Positions 15,250 through 25,426 of a DNA stretch of 64,000 nt are shown one piece after another (the stretch's first letter is position 1; each line of letters opens with the position of its first letter). Under the pieces are notes generated by a model. That model worked only from the letters and a program-made list of their open reading frames with translations. It had not been told where the DNA came from and searched no databases. Origin of the DNA: an uncultured Lachnospiraceae bacterium (GTDB taxonomy: Bacteria; Bacillota; Clostridia; Lachnospirales; Lachnospiraceae); the NCBI GenBank assembly GCA_947178125.1, contig CAMWXB010000010.1, positions 1-64,000 on the forward strand, given 5' to 3'. The position numbers and the translations under genes are program-made.

Positions 15250-16590
15250 ATGGAAAAAGATATGACAACAGGAAGCCCCATGAAGCTGATACTGGGGTTT
15301 TCGGTGCCGCTGTTATTCGGGTTATTATTTCAGCAGTTTTACAGCATGGTCGATACGATCATCGTCGGACATTATCTTGGCGTGGATGCGCTTGCTTCCG
15401 TTGGCGCGACCGGTTCGGTCAATTTCCTGATCATCGGTTTTTGCATGGGCGTGTGTAACGGCTTTGCAATTCCGATCGCGCAGGAGTTCGGCGCCAGAAA
15501 CGAAAGGAATCTGCGCAGATATGTGGCAAACAGCGTGTGGCTCTCCGTTATTTTTTCGGTGGTCATGACGATTGCCGTCGTCTTGTTGTGCCGGCCAATT
15601 CTTCGTCTGATGCGGACGCCGGAGAATATCATAGACGGTTCTTACAGCTATATCGTCATTATTTTTATTGGCATTCCGGTTACATACCTTTACAATATGA
15701 CATCGGCAATCATCCGTTCTCTCGGGGACAGTAAGACACCGGTTATTTTTCTGGTGATGTCGGCGGTGCTCAATATCGGATTGGATTTATTGTGCATCAT
15801 TGTATTTCATATGGGTGTTGCCGGTGCCGCCGTTGCGACGGTCCTGGCGCAGTTGGCTGCGGGAATCTGTTGTCTTCTTTTTATGCGGAAAAAATTCAGC
15901 ATCCTGCGGATAAGTAAGGATGAATGGCGGAGAGACAGGGATTTCATGGGCAAGCTGTGCGGTATGGGTCTGCCGATGGGGCTGCAGTATTCGATCACGG
16001 CAATCGGAGGCGTTATTCTACAGAGCGCGGTCAATGGTATTGGTTCCGATGCAGTGGCGGCAGTTACTGCAGGAAGTAAACTGAGCATGCTCATGTGCTG
16101 TCCTTTTGATGCGATGGGAAGCACGATGGCGACGTATGGCGGACAGAACGTGGGAGCCGGGAAACTGGACCGTGTGGGCAGCGGATTGAAGAGCTGCATT
16201 CTGCTCGGTGTGGTATATGCAGTCATCGCTTTGGGTATTGTACTGCTTTTTGGAAAATATATGTTATTACTGTTTCTGGACAGCGGCGAGGCGGCTATTC
16301 TGGAAAACGCGCAGTGGTTCATTACGATGAACAGCTGCTTCTATATTCCGCTTGCGCTTGTCAATATCATACGTTTCATGATACAGGGCATGGGATTCAG
16401 TAAACTGGCGGTTTTTGCGGGGATGTTTGAGATGGTCGCAAGAACGATTGCGGGTTTTGTGCTGGTACCGTTTTTCGGCTTTCCGGCGGTCGGTTTTGCC
16501 AATCCGCTCGCCTGGATATTTGCGGATATTTTTCTGATTCCGGCTTATCTGCATGTGAAGCGGAGATTAGAAAAGGTAGTGCGGGGATAG
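15250..16590 (+). CDS. MATE family efflux transporter
   Basis: A 446-residue membrane protein of the multidrug and toxic compound extrusion family: about twelve hydrophobic segments in two similar halves, beginning with PMKLILGFSVPLLFGLLFQQ and the conserved YSMVDTIIVG region, and repeated near residue 235 with GLPMGLQYSI. MATE proteins exchange sodium ions or protons for cationic drugs or metabolites; the substrate is not predictable. ATG 15250 is chosen because ggagga lies at 15240-15245; the in-frame ATG at 15238 overlaps that site. The gene has its own promoter and hairpin-rich leader, and is followed after 35 bases by the DUF4422 gene, probably in one transcript. Confidence 0.93.
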   Translation: MEKDMTTGSPMKLILGFSVPLLFGLLFQQFYSMVDTIIVGHYLGVDALASVGATGSVNFLIIGFCMGVCNGFAIPIAQEFGARNERNLRRYVANSVWLSVIFSVVMTIAVVLLCRPILRLMRTPENIIDGSYSYIVIIFIGIPVTYLYNMTSAIIRSLGDSKTPVIFLVMSAVLNIGLDLLCIIVFHMGVAGAAVATVLAQLAAGICCLLFMRKKFSILRISKDEWRRDRDFMGKLCGMGLPMGLQYSITAIGGVILQSAVNGIGSDAVAAVTAGSKLSMLMCCPFDAMGSTMATYGGQNVGAGKLDRVGSGLKSCILLGVVYAVIALGIVLLFGKYMLLLFLDSGEAAILENAQWFITMNSCFYIPLALVNIIRFMIQGMGFSKLAVFAGMFEMVARTIAGFVLVPFFGFPAVGFANPLAWIFADIFLIPAYLHVKRRLEKVVRG

Positions 16591-16625
16591 GATAGGTTGA
16601 GCAAACGCGGAGGATAATACAGGGC

Positions 16626-17738
16626 ATGGCAGTTACAATTTTTACGATGACGCATAAAAAGTTTAAAGAGCCTTCGGATTCCATTTATGTGCCGCTTCAG
16701 GTGGGGCGTGCCTGCGGGGAGGACCTGGGATATCCGGGAGACGACACCGGAGATAACATTTCCGCGAAGAACTGCTATTACGGAGAATTAACGGGCGTTT
16801 ACTGGGTCTGGAAAAATGTGCGGACCAGGGATTATGTAGGTATCTGTCATTACAGAAGGTATTTTTGCACCGAAGAAGGACGGATATTGAACGAAAAGGA
16901 TTACCTGTCGCTTCTGCAGGAGTATGATATCATTGTGTCGAAAAGGTTAAAGCTGAACTTTTCTTATTTTGACGGCTATGCGAGCGATTACAATATTTTT
17001 GACCTGATCACGACGGGAGAAGTCATCCGGCAGAAATACCCGGCTTATTATGAAAATTTTGAGCGTCTTGTTCACGGGAACGGCACTTATTTTGCGAACA
17101 TGATGGTGGCGGAGAAATCGCTGTACGACGAGTACTGTGCATGGCTGTTCTCTATTTTTGACGAGGTGGAGAAGCGCATCGATGCCAGCAGCTATGATGA
17201 TTATCATAAGCGAGTGTTCGGCTTTATCTCGGAATTTCTGCTGCTTGTCTGGGTGGAGACGAAGGGTTTGAAAGTCTGCGAATGCAAGATTGGCATGACG
17301 ACGGAGAAGTACGAGACCAGACAGATGAAGGAAAAGCTGGCGGACTTTTTCCGACAAAAAGATATCGCGGGAGCGAAGGCCTATTTTCTGGAATCGTTGG
17401 AAAAGCGGCCGGATGTTCTGATGGAAGCTTCGGATATCACGGGCGAGTTGAAAATCGCAATGCAGGTAGTTGCGGTATGTGAACTGGAAAAGCAGAGCCT
17501 TGGCGAGTGTGTGCTCGACAGGATGCAGGAGTTTGATGAACTGGTGCGCTATTTTACCGGTTTAAATGATGCGGTCAATTCCTGTCGGCTGAATGATATG
17601 CAGGAAGAAGCTGTCCGATTCCTGCAAAAAGAGCGGGTATCGGATATCGCGATAGAGGCTTCGACCAGGATGTTCTGTACGGAAGAGGCGGAACAGGCGC
17701 GCGTAGCGGAAGCCGTCAAAGCGTTCCGGACAGCATAA
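16626..17738 (+). CDS. DUF4422 domain protein, probable glycosyltransferase
   Basis: A 370-residue protein whose first 240 residues match the DUF4422 pattern: a start with FTMTHK, the segment LTGVYWVWKN (56-64), then YVGICHYRRYF (70-80) and a later Y-F-A-N-M-M-V core. DUF4422 proteins sit in capsule and exopolysaccharide clusters and are thought to be glycosyltransferases, although direct biochemistry is scarce. The last 130 residues are helical and not part of the domain. There is no signal peptide, so it would act at the inner face of the membrane. It is located away from the glycan cluster at 42-64 kb and appears to share the MATE transcript. Confidence 0.82.
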   Translation: MAVTIFTMTHKKFKEPSDSIYVPLQVGRACGEDLGYPGDDTGDNISAKNCYYGELTGVYWVWKNVRTRDYVGICHYRRYFCTEEGRILNEKDYLSLLQEYDIIVSKRLKLNFSYFDGYASDYNIFDLITTGEVIRQKYPAYYENFERLVHGNGTYFANMMVAEKSLYDEYCAWLFSIFDEVEKRIDASSYDDYHKRVFGFISEFLLLVWVETKGLKVCECKIGMTTEKYETRQMKEKLADFFRQKDIAGAKAYFLESLEKRPDVLMEASDITGELKIAMQVVAVCELEKQSLGECVLDRMQEFDELVRYFTGLNDAVNSCRLNDMQEEAVRFLQKERVSDIAIEASTRMFCTEEAEQARVAEAVKAFRTA

Positions 17739-17762
17739 GAAAATACGCTGATTTGAAAAAGG

Positions 17763-17790
17763 AAAGGCTCTCAATCATCTGGGAGCCTTT
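17763..17790. terminator. Bidirectional terminator between convergent genes
   Basis: aaaggctc (17763-17770) pairs with gagccttt (17783-17790), with short T-runs at the 3' side on both strands. It separates the DUF4422 gene from the convergent lipoprotein gene. Confidence 0.7.
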
Positions 17791-17795
17791 TCACA

Positions 17796-19061
17796 TTAGG
17801 GAACGGTAACGGAAAGTACCGCAGCCGGGTCGAGAACGCTGCCGTCTGTCTTGCCGGCATATGAGACGGCGCCGTCCTTTTCATACCGGAAAAAGTGGCT
17901 GGTCAGGAGTACATCATCGCTGTCATCGGGATATTCTGTCGTGATAAAAACAAATTCGATCGTATCGTCTGACGGATTTATATCATAAAGCGTGCATTGT
18001 GACCATGGAAAGTCGAGCAGAAGCTGGTTCAGTTCTTCATTTGTGCTGTTTACGACATTTGTGTCATTTATAAAAAAACAGGTGACATATTCTGTTTCCG
18101 CATCCGGACTGCCGTCATAGACGAAATCGATCAGAATGTTTTCCGCTTTTCCATCCCCGTTCAAGTCCATCGAAACAGGAATATTTTCCTGTAATTTTAC
18201 GGTCAGACTGCCGTTGTATTGATAGTCTTTTTTGAATCCCATTTTCTCCAGTTCGTTATAAGGAATCGTAAATTCTATTGCGCCTGCCGCGTAAGGACCG
18301 AGCGCATAGGGGTTGCTGATAAAGGTCAGTCCGCTCGTGGAAAGAAACCATGCGTCTTCTGCATAGAGAACTGCTTCAAGCTGTTCATCGGAAGGACTGC
18401 CGTCGTACATTTTTTCCTGATAAGATGGTGTATCGGCCAATGCCCGGTTGAAAGCGAACGTATCCGCGCGGAAGGAGTCGGCATCTTCACCGAGTTCTGT
18501 AAAACTGATCGGCTCTCCGGTCTGTGTATCGTAGTTGAGTCCTACGGTGCCGTAATTGCCGTGCGCGCCGCCGGAATAGACGTAGAAGACTGCCTCAAAA
18601 GAAATGACATTACTGTCAGAACGGCGGGCGGCGAAACTCAGATCGCTGTTGTAAGCGATAAAACTGGGATTCTCCGGCACATAATCTTCTCGTGCAAAGC
18701 CTTGTATGGACGTATCATTATGGAAAGCAGTCACATATTCCTGTATGGAGGCGTTGATCTTATCCGCGGCGGCCTGATTTCCTTCAATGGAAACGACCGG
18801 GTAGGTACAGGTGCCGCTGTACAGGAGCGTACCGTCTTCTGCGGTATCGTTGGCTTCAAGCGTCTGCCAGTCGAGCGTGACATGATAGTGTTGCCGCTCG
18901 TCTGTGGTGTCCGGATCTGCTTCCGGTGAATCGTTCTCGCCCGTATCGGGCATTCGTTCCTGGTTATCAATATCGGCGCTGTCCGTCTGTCTGCCGCAGG
19001 CAGTGCATGAAAGTATGAGTGCGGACACGGCGAGTATTGCATAGATTGTTTTCTTTTTCAT
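17796..19061 (-). CDS. DUF4163/DUF3298 (RsiV-like) lipoprotein
   Basis: A 421-residue exported protein. Its signal sequence ends in LILSCTACG, and C19 or C22 is a plausible lipid-anchor cysteine, although the lipobox is not ideal. After an acidic linker, residues about 60-290 match the DUF4163-DUF3298 pair found in PdaC and in the anti-sigma factor RsiV: SYPV-like YPVVSIEGN, the GGAHGNYG turn near 173 and the late beta-sheet. The final part carries the calcium-loop-like D-L-N-G-D-G-K motif. There is no kinase or sigma factor nearby, so an anti-sigma role is not supported; it is likely a surface protein of unknown ligand. It follows the chemoreceptor gene on the same strand. Confidence 0.78.
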   Translation of the reverse strand: MKKKTIYAILAVSALILSCTACGRQTDSADIDNQERMPDTGENDSPEADPDTTDERQHYHVTLDWQTLEANDTAEDGTLLYSGTCTYPVVSIEGNQAAADKINASIQEYVTAFHNDTSIQGFAREDYVPENPSFIAYNSDLSFAARRSDSNVISFEAVFYVYSGGAHGNYGTVGLNYDTQTGEPISFTELGEDADSFRADTFAFNRALADTPSYQEKMYDGSPSDEQLEAVLYAEDAWFLSTSGLTFISNPYALGPYAAGAIEFTIPYNELEKMGFKKDYQYNGSLTVKLQENIPVSMDLNGDGKAENILIDFVYDGSPDAETEYVTCFFINDTNVVNSTNEELNQLLLDFPWSQCTLYDINPSDDTIEFVFITTEYPDDSDDVLLTSHFFRYEKDGAVSYAGKTDGSVLDPAAVLSVTVP

Positions 19062-19134
19062 TTACCAGTTCCTCTATGTATCCAAAAATCATTTTGCGGT
19101 GCCGAACGAAAAACGAAAGTTTTCTTCGAGGATG

Positions 19135-21198
19135 CTATAACGTAAATCCCTTCAGCAGTTCCGATAATTCCCCTGCTTTTCCCTGTAAGTTTTCGGCGGC
19201 GGCTTCCAGCGCTGTGATCGCATCCTGCTGGGCAGATACGGTGCGGAGCATATTGGCGGAACCTGCCGCGGTCTGGGCGGATACGGAAGAAATGCTTTCT
19301 ACCGCATGCAGGGTGGTGTTTTTGGCTTCTTCCATATTTTCTACGTTCTGTGTAATATGGTTAAGCGAGGTCATCAGTGATTGAATCTGCGTGTCCATAT
19401 CATGGAAGGAGTCGGAGGTATGCTGCATTGCCGCTTCCTGTGAGGAAACGGTTTCTGCAGTCTCTCTGGCGATTAGAACAACTTCTTCCGTGTTGTGGAT
19501 GATGTCATCGATGATCTGCTGAATCTGTCCCGCAGAATCGGCCGACTGCTCTGCCAGTTTCCGAATCTGCTCTGCGACAACGGCAAATCCGCGCCCGCCT
19601 TCGCCGGCTCTTGCGGCTTCAATGGAAGCGTTCAGGGAAAGCAGATTGGTCTCTTCCGCAATATGATTGATACTTTCGACAATCTGTCCGATGGAACGGG
19701 ATTTTTCGGAAAGCGCTTCAATCGCAGAAATGACATTGGCAGTCATTTCGGAAGTTCTTCTGGCACTGTTCGTCAGATTCTGCATAGAAGAAATACCTTC
19801 TGCAATGGATGCGCCTGCGGAATCCGTCAGCGCGCCTATTTCGGTAGTGCCGGTCGTTACATCACCAATTTTATACGACAAAGTATCCATCTGCGTCATA
19901 CAGTCTTCGGAATTTTCGTCCAGATGTGAAACGCCGGATTCAATTTCGGAGATGGCATTCTGGATATCCCGCGAAGTTTCGACAAATGTTTCCGCAGAAG
20001 TGGATACATGATCTGCGGAATCCGTCAGGGCATTGCTCGCGGCGGTAACGTTGGTGATCAGATTTTTCATATTGATGATCATGACATTGACGCCTTCGGC
20101 AAGCAGTTTAAATTCATCTTTTGCCTTTACTTTGAGCTGAGAGGTCAGGTCGCCTGAGGAGACTTTCTGCAGCTGTGTCACAATCTGATAAATATTTGTA
20201 TTAATATGTGCAGCCATCAGACTGCCCAATAAAGTTGCAATAAATAAAGCGATAATGACAATAATAATGGTGAGCATTTTAATATCCGATGCCTGTGAAA
20301 TGATCGTGGCCTTCGGAATCAGCGAACAGAGCATGGCGTTGTGGGAAGGCAGTGAGGAGTAAAGGAAAAGGTAGGTCTCTCCCTGCCATGTGACATATTC
20401 CATGCCGTTCGTCTCCTCGGATGCAAGTGCATTCTGGTAAAAATCTGTCCCGGTAAAAACCGTATCGGCATTCGTTGAAGTTCCGTCAGGATATAATTCC
20501 GTGCCGTCGGATGTGATAAAAGCGATATAACTGCCTTCTCCGGCATCAAAAGAAGATAATGCGTCAATAACGGCGTCTCTGCTGATGTCGATGATCATCA
20601 GCGTTTTGGAATTATTGAACCCGCGGACGAGACGGAGCGAATATTTGGATGCGTCCGTTCCGAGCGCTTCGTCCGCAGCGGATTGATTTCCGAAAAGATA
20701 ATAATTATATCGGTCGCCGCCCGGCAGTGCGCCCTCGGGCGTGGCTGTATAAATGGAATAAAGTTCTTCTGCTGCGGTCTGCGTGGATGTGATGGAAGGA
20801 ACGCTGTCGGAAATCATGTAAATATTGGAAATCAGCGCATCGCCATTTACATTGCTGTTCAGTTCTTTCGTATAGGTCTTGTTCATGTTCGTGCGTGAAG
20901 CCGTATCCGAATCATAGAGACCCTGAAAATATCGGGTCAGTTCGTCTTCATTTAAATAACCTTTATAGGAAGTGCGCACCGTATCGATGGAAAGCCCCAG
21001 ATATTCATTCGTCATGTGCATTGTCTGAAAAGCAGAGGTCTCGTAACGGGATATGATACCATCGGATGCCTTCTGGTAAGAGGCAACACCGAGAACTGCA
21101 ATACACAGTACCGGAATCATAAAAAAGAAGATCAGCTTGAAACGCAGCTGCCGGTATACGGGGATATTGGATTTGGATTGTTTCGTCTTTTTACGCAT
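19135..21198 (-). CDS. Methyl-accepting chemotaxis protein
   Basis: A 687-residue transmembrane chemoreceptor. An N-terminal helix (about 19-41) and a second helix (about 308-333) bracket an extracellular sensor of about 265 residues, probably a Cache-type fold; the ligand is unknown. A HAMP segment and a long cytoplasmic hairpin follow, with the invariant tip region [19 protein letters not shown]. There is no C-terminal pentapeptide for CheR. It signals to CheA to bias motility, or in non-motile strains to a related kinase. Start at 21198 is fixed by taggagga. No other chemotaxis gene lies in the window. Confidence 0.93.
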   Translation of the reverse strand: MRKKTKQSKSNIPVYRQLRFKLIFFFMIPVLCIAVLGVASYQKASDGIISRYETSAFQTMHMTNEYLGLSIDTVRTSYKGYLNEDELTRYFQGLYDSDTASRTNMNKTYTKELNSNVNGDALISNIYMISDSVPSITSTQTAAEELYSIYTATPEGALPGGDRYNYYLFGNQSAADEALGTDASKYSLRLVRGFNNSKTLMIIDISRDAVIDALSSFDAGEGSYIAFITSDGTELYPDGTSTNADTVFTGTDFYQNALASEETNGMEYVTWQGETYLFLYSSLPSHNAMLCSLIPKATIISQASDIKMLTIIIVIIALFIATLLGSLMAAHINTNIYQIVTQLQKVSSGDLTSQLKVKAKDEFKLLAEGVNVMIINMKNLITNVTAASNALTDSADHVSTSAETFVETSRDIQNAISEIESGVSHLDENSEDCMTQMDTLSYKIGDVTTGTTEIGALTDSAGASIAEGISSMQNLTNSARRTSEMTANVISAIEALSEKSRSIGQIVESINHIAEETNLLSLNASIEAARAGEGGRGFAVVAEQIRKLAEQSADSAGQIQQIIDDIIHNTEEVVLIARETAETVSSQEAAMQHTSDSFHDMDTQIQSLMTSLNHITQNVENMEEAKNTTLHAVESISSVSAQTAAGSANMLRTVSAQQDAITALEAAAENLQGKAGELSELLKGFTL

Positions 21199-21255
21199 GG
21201 AAAAGTCCTCCTATACAAATGCCGTTTCGCGTCGCTTGTTTTTTGCACTTTGTAT

Positions 21256-21264
21256 ATTATAGCA
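21256..21264 (-). promoter_or_regulatory. Extended -10 promoter of the chemoreceptor gene
   Basis: On the minus strand TGCTATAAT (21264-21256) is a perfect extended -10 element; no good -35 is seen at 17 bp. It lies 58 bases before the start codon. No sigma-28 type element was recognised. Confidence 0.6.
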
Positions 21265-21291
21265 TAAAATCCGGCGAAAATATAGGAACTC

Positions 21292-21320
21292 TTGTGAAAT
21301 CTTACCACATATGATAGAAT
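21292..21320 (+). promoter_or_regulatory. Promoter of the UDP-sugar pyrophosphorylase gene
   Basis: TTGTGA (21292-21297), a 17-bp spacer and TAGAAT (21315-21320), 48 bases before the start codon. Confidence 0.65.
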
Positions 21321-21367
21321 GGTAAAAATTTAAAATGAAAAATACGAAGAAAGGAAAGGGTATCGAC

Positions 21368-22594
21368 ATGAATTATCAGCAGGCATACGATAAACTGGAA
21401 AAGAGCGGCCAGCTCCACGTTTTAAAATATTATGAGGAATTGACACAGGAAGAAAAAGAGGCATTGCTGGCGCAGGTGGAAACGCTCGATTTTTCAATGA
21501 CCGCATCGTGTAAGCATAAAGAAGAACTGAATCAGAAAGGGGAAATAACCCCGTTGTCCGCCATGCAGTTAAATGAGATCGCGGAAAGAAAAGAGGAATT
21601 TATGTCTGCCGGCATCGATGCGATCCGGGCCGGAAAGGTCGGCGCCGTTTTACTGGCGGGCGGCATGGGAACGAGACTCGGCTCCGATGCGCCGAAAGGC
21701 GTGTACAATATCGGACTGACAAAGGAAGTCTTTATTTTCCAGCGTTTGATAGAGAATCTGCTCGATGTGGTGCATCAGGCAGACGCCTGGATTCACCTTT
21801 TTGTTATGACGAGCGATAAGAACCACGAAGCGACTGTGAACTTTTTCCGGGAAAAGGATTACTTCGGGTATAAGCCGGAATATATTACTTTTTTCATGCA
21901 GGAGATGGCGCCCGCGACCGATTATGAGGGCAGAGTATATATGGAAGCGAAAGACAAAATATCTACTTCGCCCAATGGCAACGGCGGCTGGTTCTCTTCC
22001 ATGATGAAGTGGGGTGTCGTGGATAAGATTCATGAAGCCGGCATCGAATGGCTGAATGTTTTTGCGGTGGATAATGTACTGCAGAGAATCGCCGACCCCT
22101 GTTTCGTCGGTGCGACAATCCTGACCGACAGCGATGTTGGGGCGAAAGTTGTCCGCAAGAACGCGCCGGATGAAAGAATCGGCGTAATATGCCTGGAGGA
22201 TGGAAGACCGTCGATCGTGGAATATTATGAACTGACAGAGGAACTGATGAATGCCAGAGACGAGAACGGCGAGCCTGCATACAGTTTCGGCGTTATACTG
22301 AATTATCTGTTCCGTGAAAAAGCACTGGAGGAAATCGTTGCAAAGAAGCTGCCTCTTCATATTGTAGAGAAAAAGATTCCCTGTCTGGATGAAGCAGGAG
22401 AACTGATCAAACCGGAAGAACCAAATGGCTACAAATACGAGCAGCTCGTACTGGATATGATTCACGAACTGGATTCCTGCCTGCCCTATGAAGTAGAAAG
22501 AAATTACGAGTTCGCCCCGATCAAAAACAAAACCGGCATCGATTCCGTAGAAAGCGCAAGAGCGCTGTGTCAGGAGAATGGAATTGAATTGTAG
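21368..22594 (+). CDS. Eukaryotic-type UDP-sugar pyrophosphorylase (UDPGP family)
   Basis: A 408-residue nucleotidyltransferase of the UDPGP/UAP type, not the short GalU type. The nucleotide loop L96-A-G-G-M-G-T-R-L-G105 and the sugar-phosphate lysine K110 (DAPKG) are intact. The enzyme makes UDP-glucose or UDP-N-acetylhexosamine from UTP and the sugar 1-phosphate in the cytoplasm; which sugar it uses cannot be told from sequence. ATG 21368 follows aaaggaaaggg; the ORF is open from 21335 but that start lies upstream of the ribosome site. galE lies about 1 kb downstream, so the two together would supply UDP-sugars for surface polymers. Confidence 0.88.
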   Translation: MNYQQAYDKLEKSGQLHVLKYYEELTQEEKEALLAQVETLDFSMTASCKHKEELNQKGEITPLSAMQLNEIAERKEEFMSAGIDAIRAGKVGAVLLAGGMGTRLGSDAPKGVYNIGLTKEVFIFQRLIENLLDVVHQADAWIHLFVMTSDKNHEATVNFFREKDYFGYKPEYITFFMQEMAPATDYEGRVYMEAKDKISTSPNGNGGWFSSMMKWGVVDKIHEAGIEWLNVFAVDNVLQRIADPCFVGATILTDSDVGAKVVRKNAPDERIGVICLEDGRPSIVEYYELTEELMNARDENGEPAYSFGVILNYLFREKALEEIVAKKLPLHIVEKKIPCLDEAGELIKPEEPNGYKYEQLVLDMIHELDSCLPYEVERNYEFAPIKNKTGIDSVESARALCQENGIEL

Positions 22595-22644
22595 TTGAAT
22601 TGCAGGGCGTCTATATGTCAATGGGATTAAGCGGAGAAAACAGG

Positions 22645-23391
22645 ATGAAGGTAATTATAACAGATTTGGATAGAACTTTGCTTCGTACAGATAAGACGGT
22701 GTCAGAATATACCCGCACTATACTGAAAAGGTGTCATGACAAAGGAATCATTCTCATGGCAGCGACCGCCCGTCCTGAAAGAACTATTTTAACTTATCGT
22801 GATCAAATTGACTTTGAGGCAATCGCGACATTAAATGGTGCGAGGATTATTTTACCGCACAGTACCCTTGAAAATGGTATTATGCCTTCCAGTGCAGAAA
22901 AGATTTTGAAAAAGGTAATTATGATTCCTGATTTAATTTTGTCAATGGAAACAGGAAACGGTATTTTTTCAAATGTTCCGGATCCGGAATGGAATGTAAC
23001 AGTTTTTCATGAATTTCCCGCTTTGCCGACGGAAGGCATAATCTATAAGTTATTACTTCGCAGCCAGGAAAATGATATACGGCAGGAAGTTGAAAAGGCT
23101 TTAACTGCAGATACATATATGACGGTAGCAGAGGGTAAATTAATACAGATCATGAGTACTGCGGCAACCAAGTGGAATGGAATCAAAGCTATGTTGGAAG
23201 CCGTAGGCGTCAAGCAGAATGAGGCGGTATATTTTGGAGATGATAATGATGATATAGAGTCGATTAAAAATTGCGGTATGGGTGTTGCTGTTTCCAATGC
23301 GATTGATGAGGTTCTTAATGTGGCAGATTTTATAACAGAAAGTAATGATATGGATGGTGTAGCTCAATTCATTGAGAGAAATATCTTATAA
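22645..23391 (+). CDS. HAD-IIB family (Cof-type) phosphatase
   Basis: A 248-residue hydrolase with the HAD motif I D7-L-D9-R-T-L-L at the very N-terminus, a cap of the IIB type, and motif IV YFGDDNDDIESI near residue 198. Cof-type enzymes remove phosphate from sugar phosphates or flavin precursors in the cytoplasm, with loose specificity. ATG 22645 is preferred since it puts motif I where the family has it and follows gcggag; the frame from TTG 22600 is unlikely. It comes 50 bases after the pyrophosphorylase gene and is probably co-transcribed. Its base composition is more AT-rich than that of its neighbours. Confidence 0.88.
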   Translation: MKVIITDLDRTLLRTDKTVSEYTRTILKRCHDKGIILMAATARPERTILTYRDQIDFEAIATLNGARIILPHSTLENGIMPSSAEKILKKVIMIPDLILSMETGNGIFSNVPDPEWNVTVFHEFPALPTEGIIYKLLLRSQENDIRQEVEKALTADTYMTVAEGKLIQIMSTAATKWNGIKAMLEAVGVKQNEAVYFGDDNDDIESIKNCGMGVAVSNAIDEVLNVADFITESNDMDGVAQFIERNIL

Positions 23392-23590
23392 TGTCCTGTG
23401 GAAAGATAATGGCAAAAGCCATTTAAAAATGACTTTAAGAAACATTTCCCTTAACATTTTGACAGATATGAGCAACATTCCGCGCTTGTATAAAAACCCG
23501 AATTAAGCGTAAAGTATTAGGTAAAGAAAGCGGATTTTGAGACTCTCAAAGGAAACAAAAATTTGGAAAAGATGCAAGGAGGTATTTTCT

Positions 23591-24607
23591 ATGGCAATTT
23601 TAGTAACAGGCGGAGCAGGCTATATCGGCTCCCATACGGTAGTGGAGTTACAGAGTGCAGGTTATGATGTCGTTGTAGTAGACAATTTGTCCAATTCCAG
23701 TGAGAAATCATTAAAAAGGGTAGAGGCGATTACAGGAAAACCTGTGAAATTTTATAAAGCGGATATTTTGGACAGGGCTGCGCTGGAAGAAGTATTTAAT
23801 AATGAAAAGATTGATTCCTGTATACATTTTGCAGGGTTGAAAGCGGTCGGCGAATCCGTGGCGAAGCCATGGGAATATTACGAGAACAATATCGCAGGTA
23901 CGCTGACGCTGGTAGATGTGATGAGAAAACATAATGTGAAAAATATTATTTTCTCATCTTCCGCGACGGTATACGGCGACCCGGCAATCATCCCGATCAC
24001 AGAGGAATGCCCGAAAGGACAGTGTACGAATCCTTACGGATGGACCAAGTCCATGCTGGAACAGATTCTTTCCGATATGCAGAAAGCGGACCCGGAATGG
24101 AATGTCATCCTGCTTCGTTATTTCAATCCAATCGGTGCACATCAGAGCGGAACCATCGGCGAGAACCCGAACGGGATTCCCAACAACCTCATGCCTTACA
24201 TTACGCAGGTGGCAGTCGGCAAACTGAAAGAACTGGGCGTATTCGGCAACGATTACGATACGCCGGACGGCACGGGCGTGCGCGACTATATCCATGTTGT
24301 GGATTTGGCGGTCGGCCATGTGAAAGCGCTGAAGAAGATTGAAGAAAAAGCCGGACTCTGTATCTATAACCTTGGTACGGGCACGGGATACAGCGTCCTG
24401 GACATCGTGAAGAATTTCGAGGAAGCAACCGGTGTGAAGATTCCTTATGTCATCAAAGACAGACGTCCCGGAGACATCGCGACCTGCTATTCCAACGCGC
24501 AGAAAGCGAAAGATGAACTGGGCTGGGAAGCGCAGTTCGGCATCAAGGAAATGTGTGCCGATTCATGGAGATGGCAGAGCAATAACCCGAACGGCTATGA
24601 CGACTAG
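23591..24607 (+). CDS. galE: UDP-glucose 4-epimerase
   Basis: A 338-residue enzyme, the standard GalE length. The NAD-binding G7-G-A-G10-Y-I-G13 loop, S124 in FSSSATVYG and the catalytic Y149-x3-K153 pair are all present, as is the C-terminal RRPGD motif. It interconverts UDP-glucose and UDP-galactose (and possibly the N-acetyl forms), linking the Leloir pathway to surface glycan synthesis. ATG 23591 is fixed by aaggaggt eight bases upstream; the longer frame from 23537 crosses that site. Upstream there is a long AT-rich gap but no convincing promoter spacing. A hairpin terminator follows. Confidence 0.96.
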   Translation: MAILVTGGAGYIGSHTVVELQSAGYDVVVVDNLSNSSEKSLKRVEAITGKPVKFYKADILDRAALEEVFNNEKIDSCIHFAGLKAVGESVAKPWEYYENNIAGTLTLVDVMRKHNVKNIIFSSSATVYGDPAIIPITEECPKGQCTNPYGWTKSMLEQILSDMQKADPEWNVILLRYFNPIGAHQSGTIGENPNGIPNNLMPYITQVAVGKLKELGVFGNDYDTPDGTGVRDYIHVVDLAVGHVKALKKIEEKAGLCIYNLGTGTGYSVLDIVKNFEEATGVKIPYVIKDRRPGDIATCYSNAQKAKDELGWEAQFGIKEMCADSWRWQSNNPNGYDD

Positions 24608-24638
24608 CGTGAGAAGAAAATATTGTATGACTTGAAAG

Positions 24639-24665
24639 AGAGCAGGCGGTATGACCTGCTCTTTC
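24639..24665 (+). terminator. Terminator-like hairpin after galE
   Basis: agagcagg (24639-24646) pairs with cctgctct (24655-24662), followed by a short ttc tract; the T-run is weak. Confidence 0.5.
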
Positions 24666-24682
24666 TATCGGGCAATTAGCCC

Positions 24683-25282
24683 CTATCGAAAACTGTTTTC
24701 CACGACGCCCGGAAGCAGGGTATAAATAGAACAGCCAATCTGTTTTTCAAACAACTCTTTAATCTCTAAAATTTTTTTCCACCTGTCTATAGTTGCCGGA
24801 TGTACGCCGTATCGTATTGTTACGTCTACAAATCTTTTTTCCAGAAGGCAGAAGCCCGTAGGCATAGCCAGTGCGTCACATAGCTGTACCAGACGGTCAT
24901 AATCGTCATAGACAGCACTTGCGACAAACTCTTTCATAAACAGATAATCATCTTCACTGACATCGAACTTCCCGATAGAGGTATCAATATCCTGTATCAT
25001 AAACGCATGGGATATACAGATCTGTGCTGCTTTTTTCCACCCGCGTTCCATACAATAGCGATAGCCGTCTATCAAATGCTTTTCCGAGCTCACTCCGGCA
25101 TAACGTCCAATATCGTGTAACAGTCCAAAAAGGTAAGCCTGACTGGCGGATAGGTTTTTACAGCGTGACGCGATATTTTTACAGGCTTCTGCCACATACC
25201 GGGAATGATCTGTCCATGCCCCCGGATTAGATTCTGACGCTTCTTTAAATGCCAGTTCCGCGGTCTGTTTGTTCAACTCCAT
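24683..25282 (-). CDS. HD domain phosphohydrolase
   Basis: A 199-residue cytoplasmic HD-superfamily protein: H26, then H56-D57 in LFGLLHDIGRY and a further histidine H92 in CISHAFM form the metal site. Such proteins hydrolyse nucleotide or cyclic-nucleotide phosphates; the substrate is not predictable, and the HDIG spelling is present but the second half of an HD-GYP domain is absent. The start at 25282 is supported by gaaaggagc. It has a long structured leader with two strong hairpins (25306-25379) suggesting control after transcription start. It is convergent with galE and follows the AraC gene on the same strand. Confidence 0.85.
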   Translation of the reverse strand: MELNKQTAELAFKEASESNPGAWTDHSRYVAEACKNIASRCKNLSASQAYLFGLLHDIGRYAGVSSEKHLIDGYRYCMERGWKKAAQICISHAFMIQDIDTSIGKFDVSEDDYLFMKEFVASAVYDDYDRLVQLCDALAMPTGFCLLEKRFVDVTIRYGVHPATIDRWKKILEIKELFEKQIGCSIYTLLPGVVENSFR

Positions 25283-25305
25283 TATTAGCTCCTTTCAAAA
25301 GGGCG

Positions 25306-25389
25306 GGCAGGTCAAGGCGCTCAGGCGCATATAGCGCCTTGAAACCTGCCGCCTGTAAATAGCTGATCGACTTTACAGGTATCATTATA
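25306..25389 (-). promoter_or_regulatory. Promoter and two-hairpin leader of the HD-domain gene
   Basis: On the minus strand a TATAAT (25389-25384) is followed by hairpin one, cctgtaaa/tttacagg (25379-25352), and hairpin two, whose arms 25350-25333 and 25321-25306 pair almost fully (agcgccttgacctgcc against its complement with two extra bases). Hairpin two ends 24 bases before the start codon. This could be an attenuator, a protein-binding leader or a small regulatory RNA; no known riboswitch is recognised. Confidence 0.5.
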
Positions 25390-25426
25390 AAGCAGCCAAC
25401 ATGAAAAAAATATTTCATTTCTGCCC

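Noticed and set aside
23459..23494. TTGACA with TATAAA before galE
   Set aside because: The spacer is 24 bases, outside the working range; I see no acceptable alternative nearby and leave the galE promoter unassigned.
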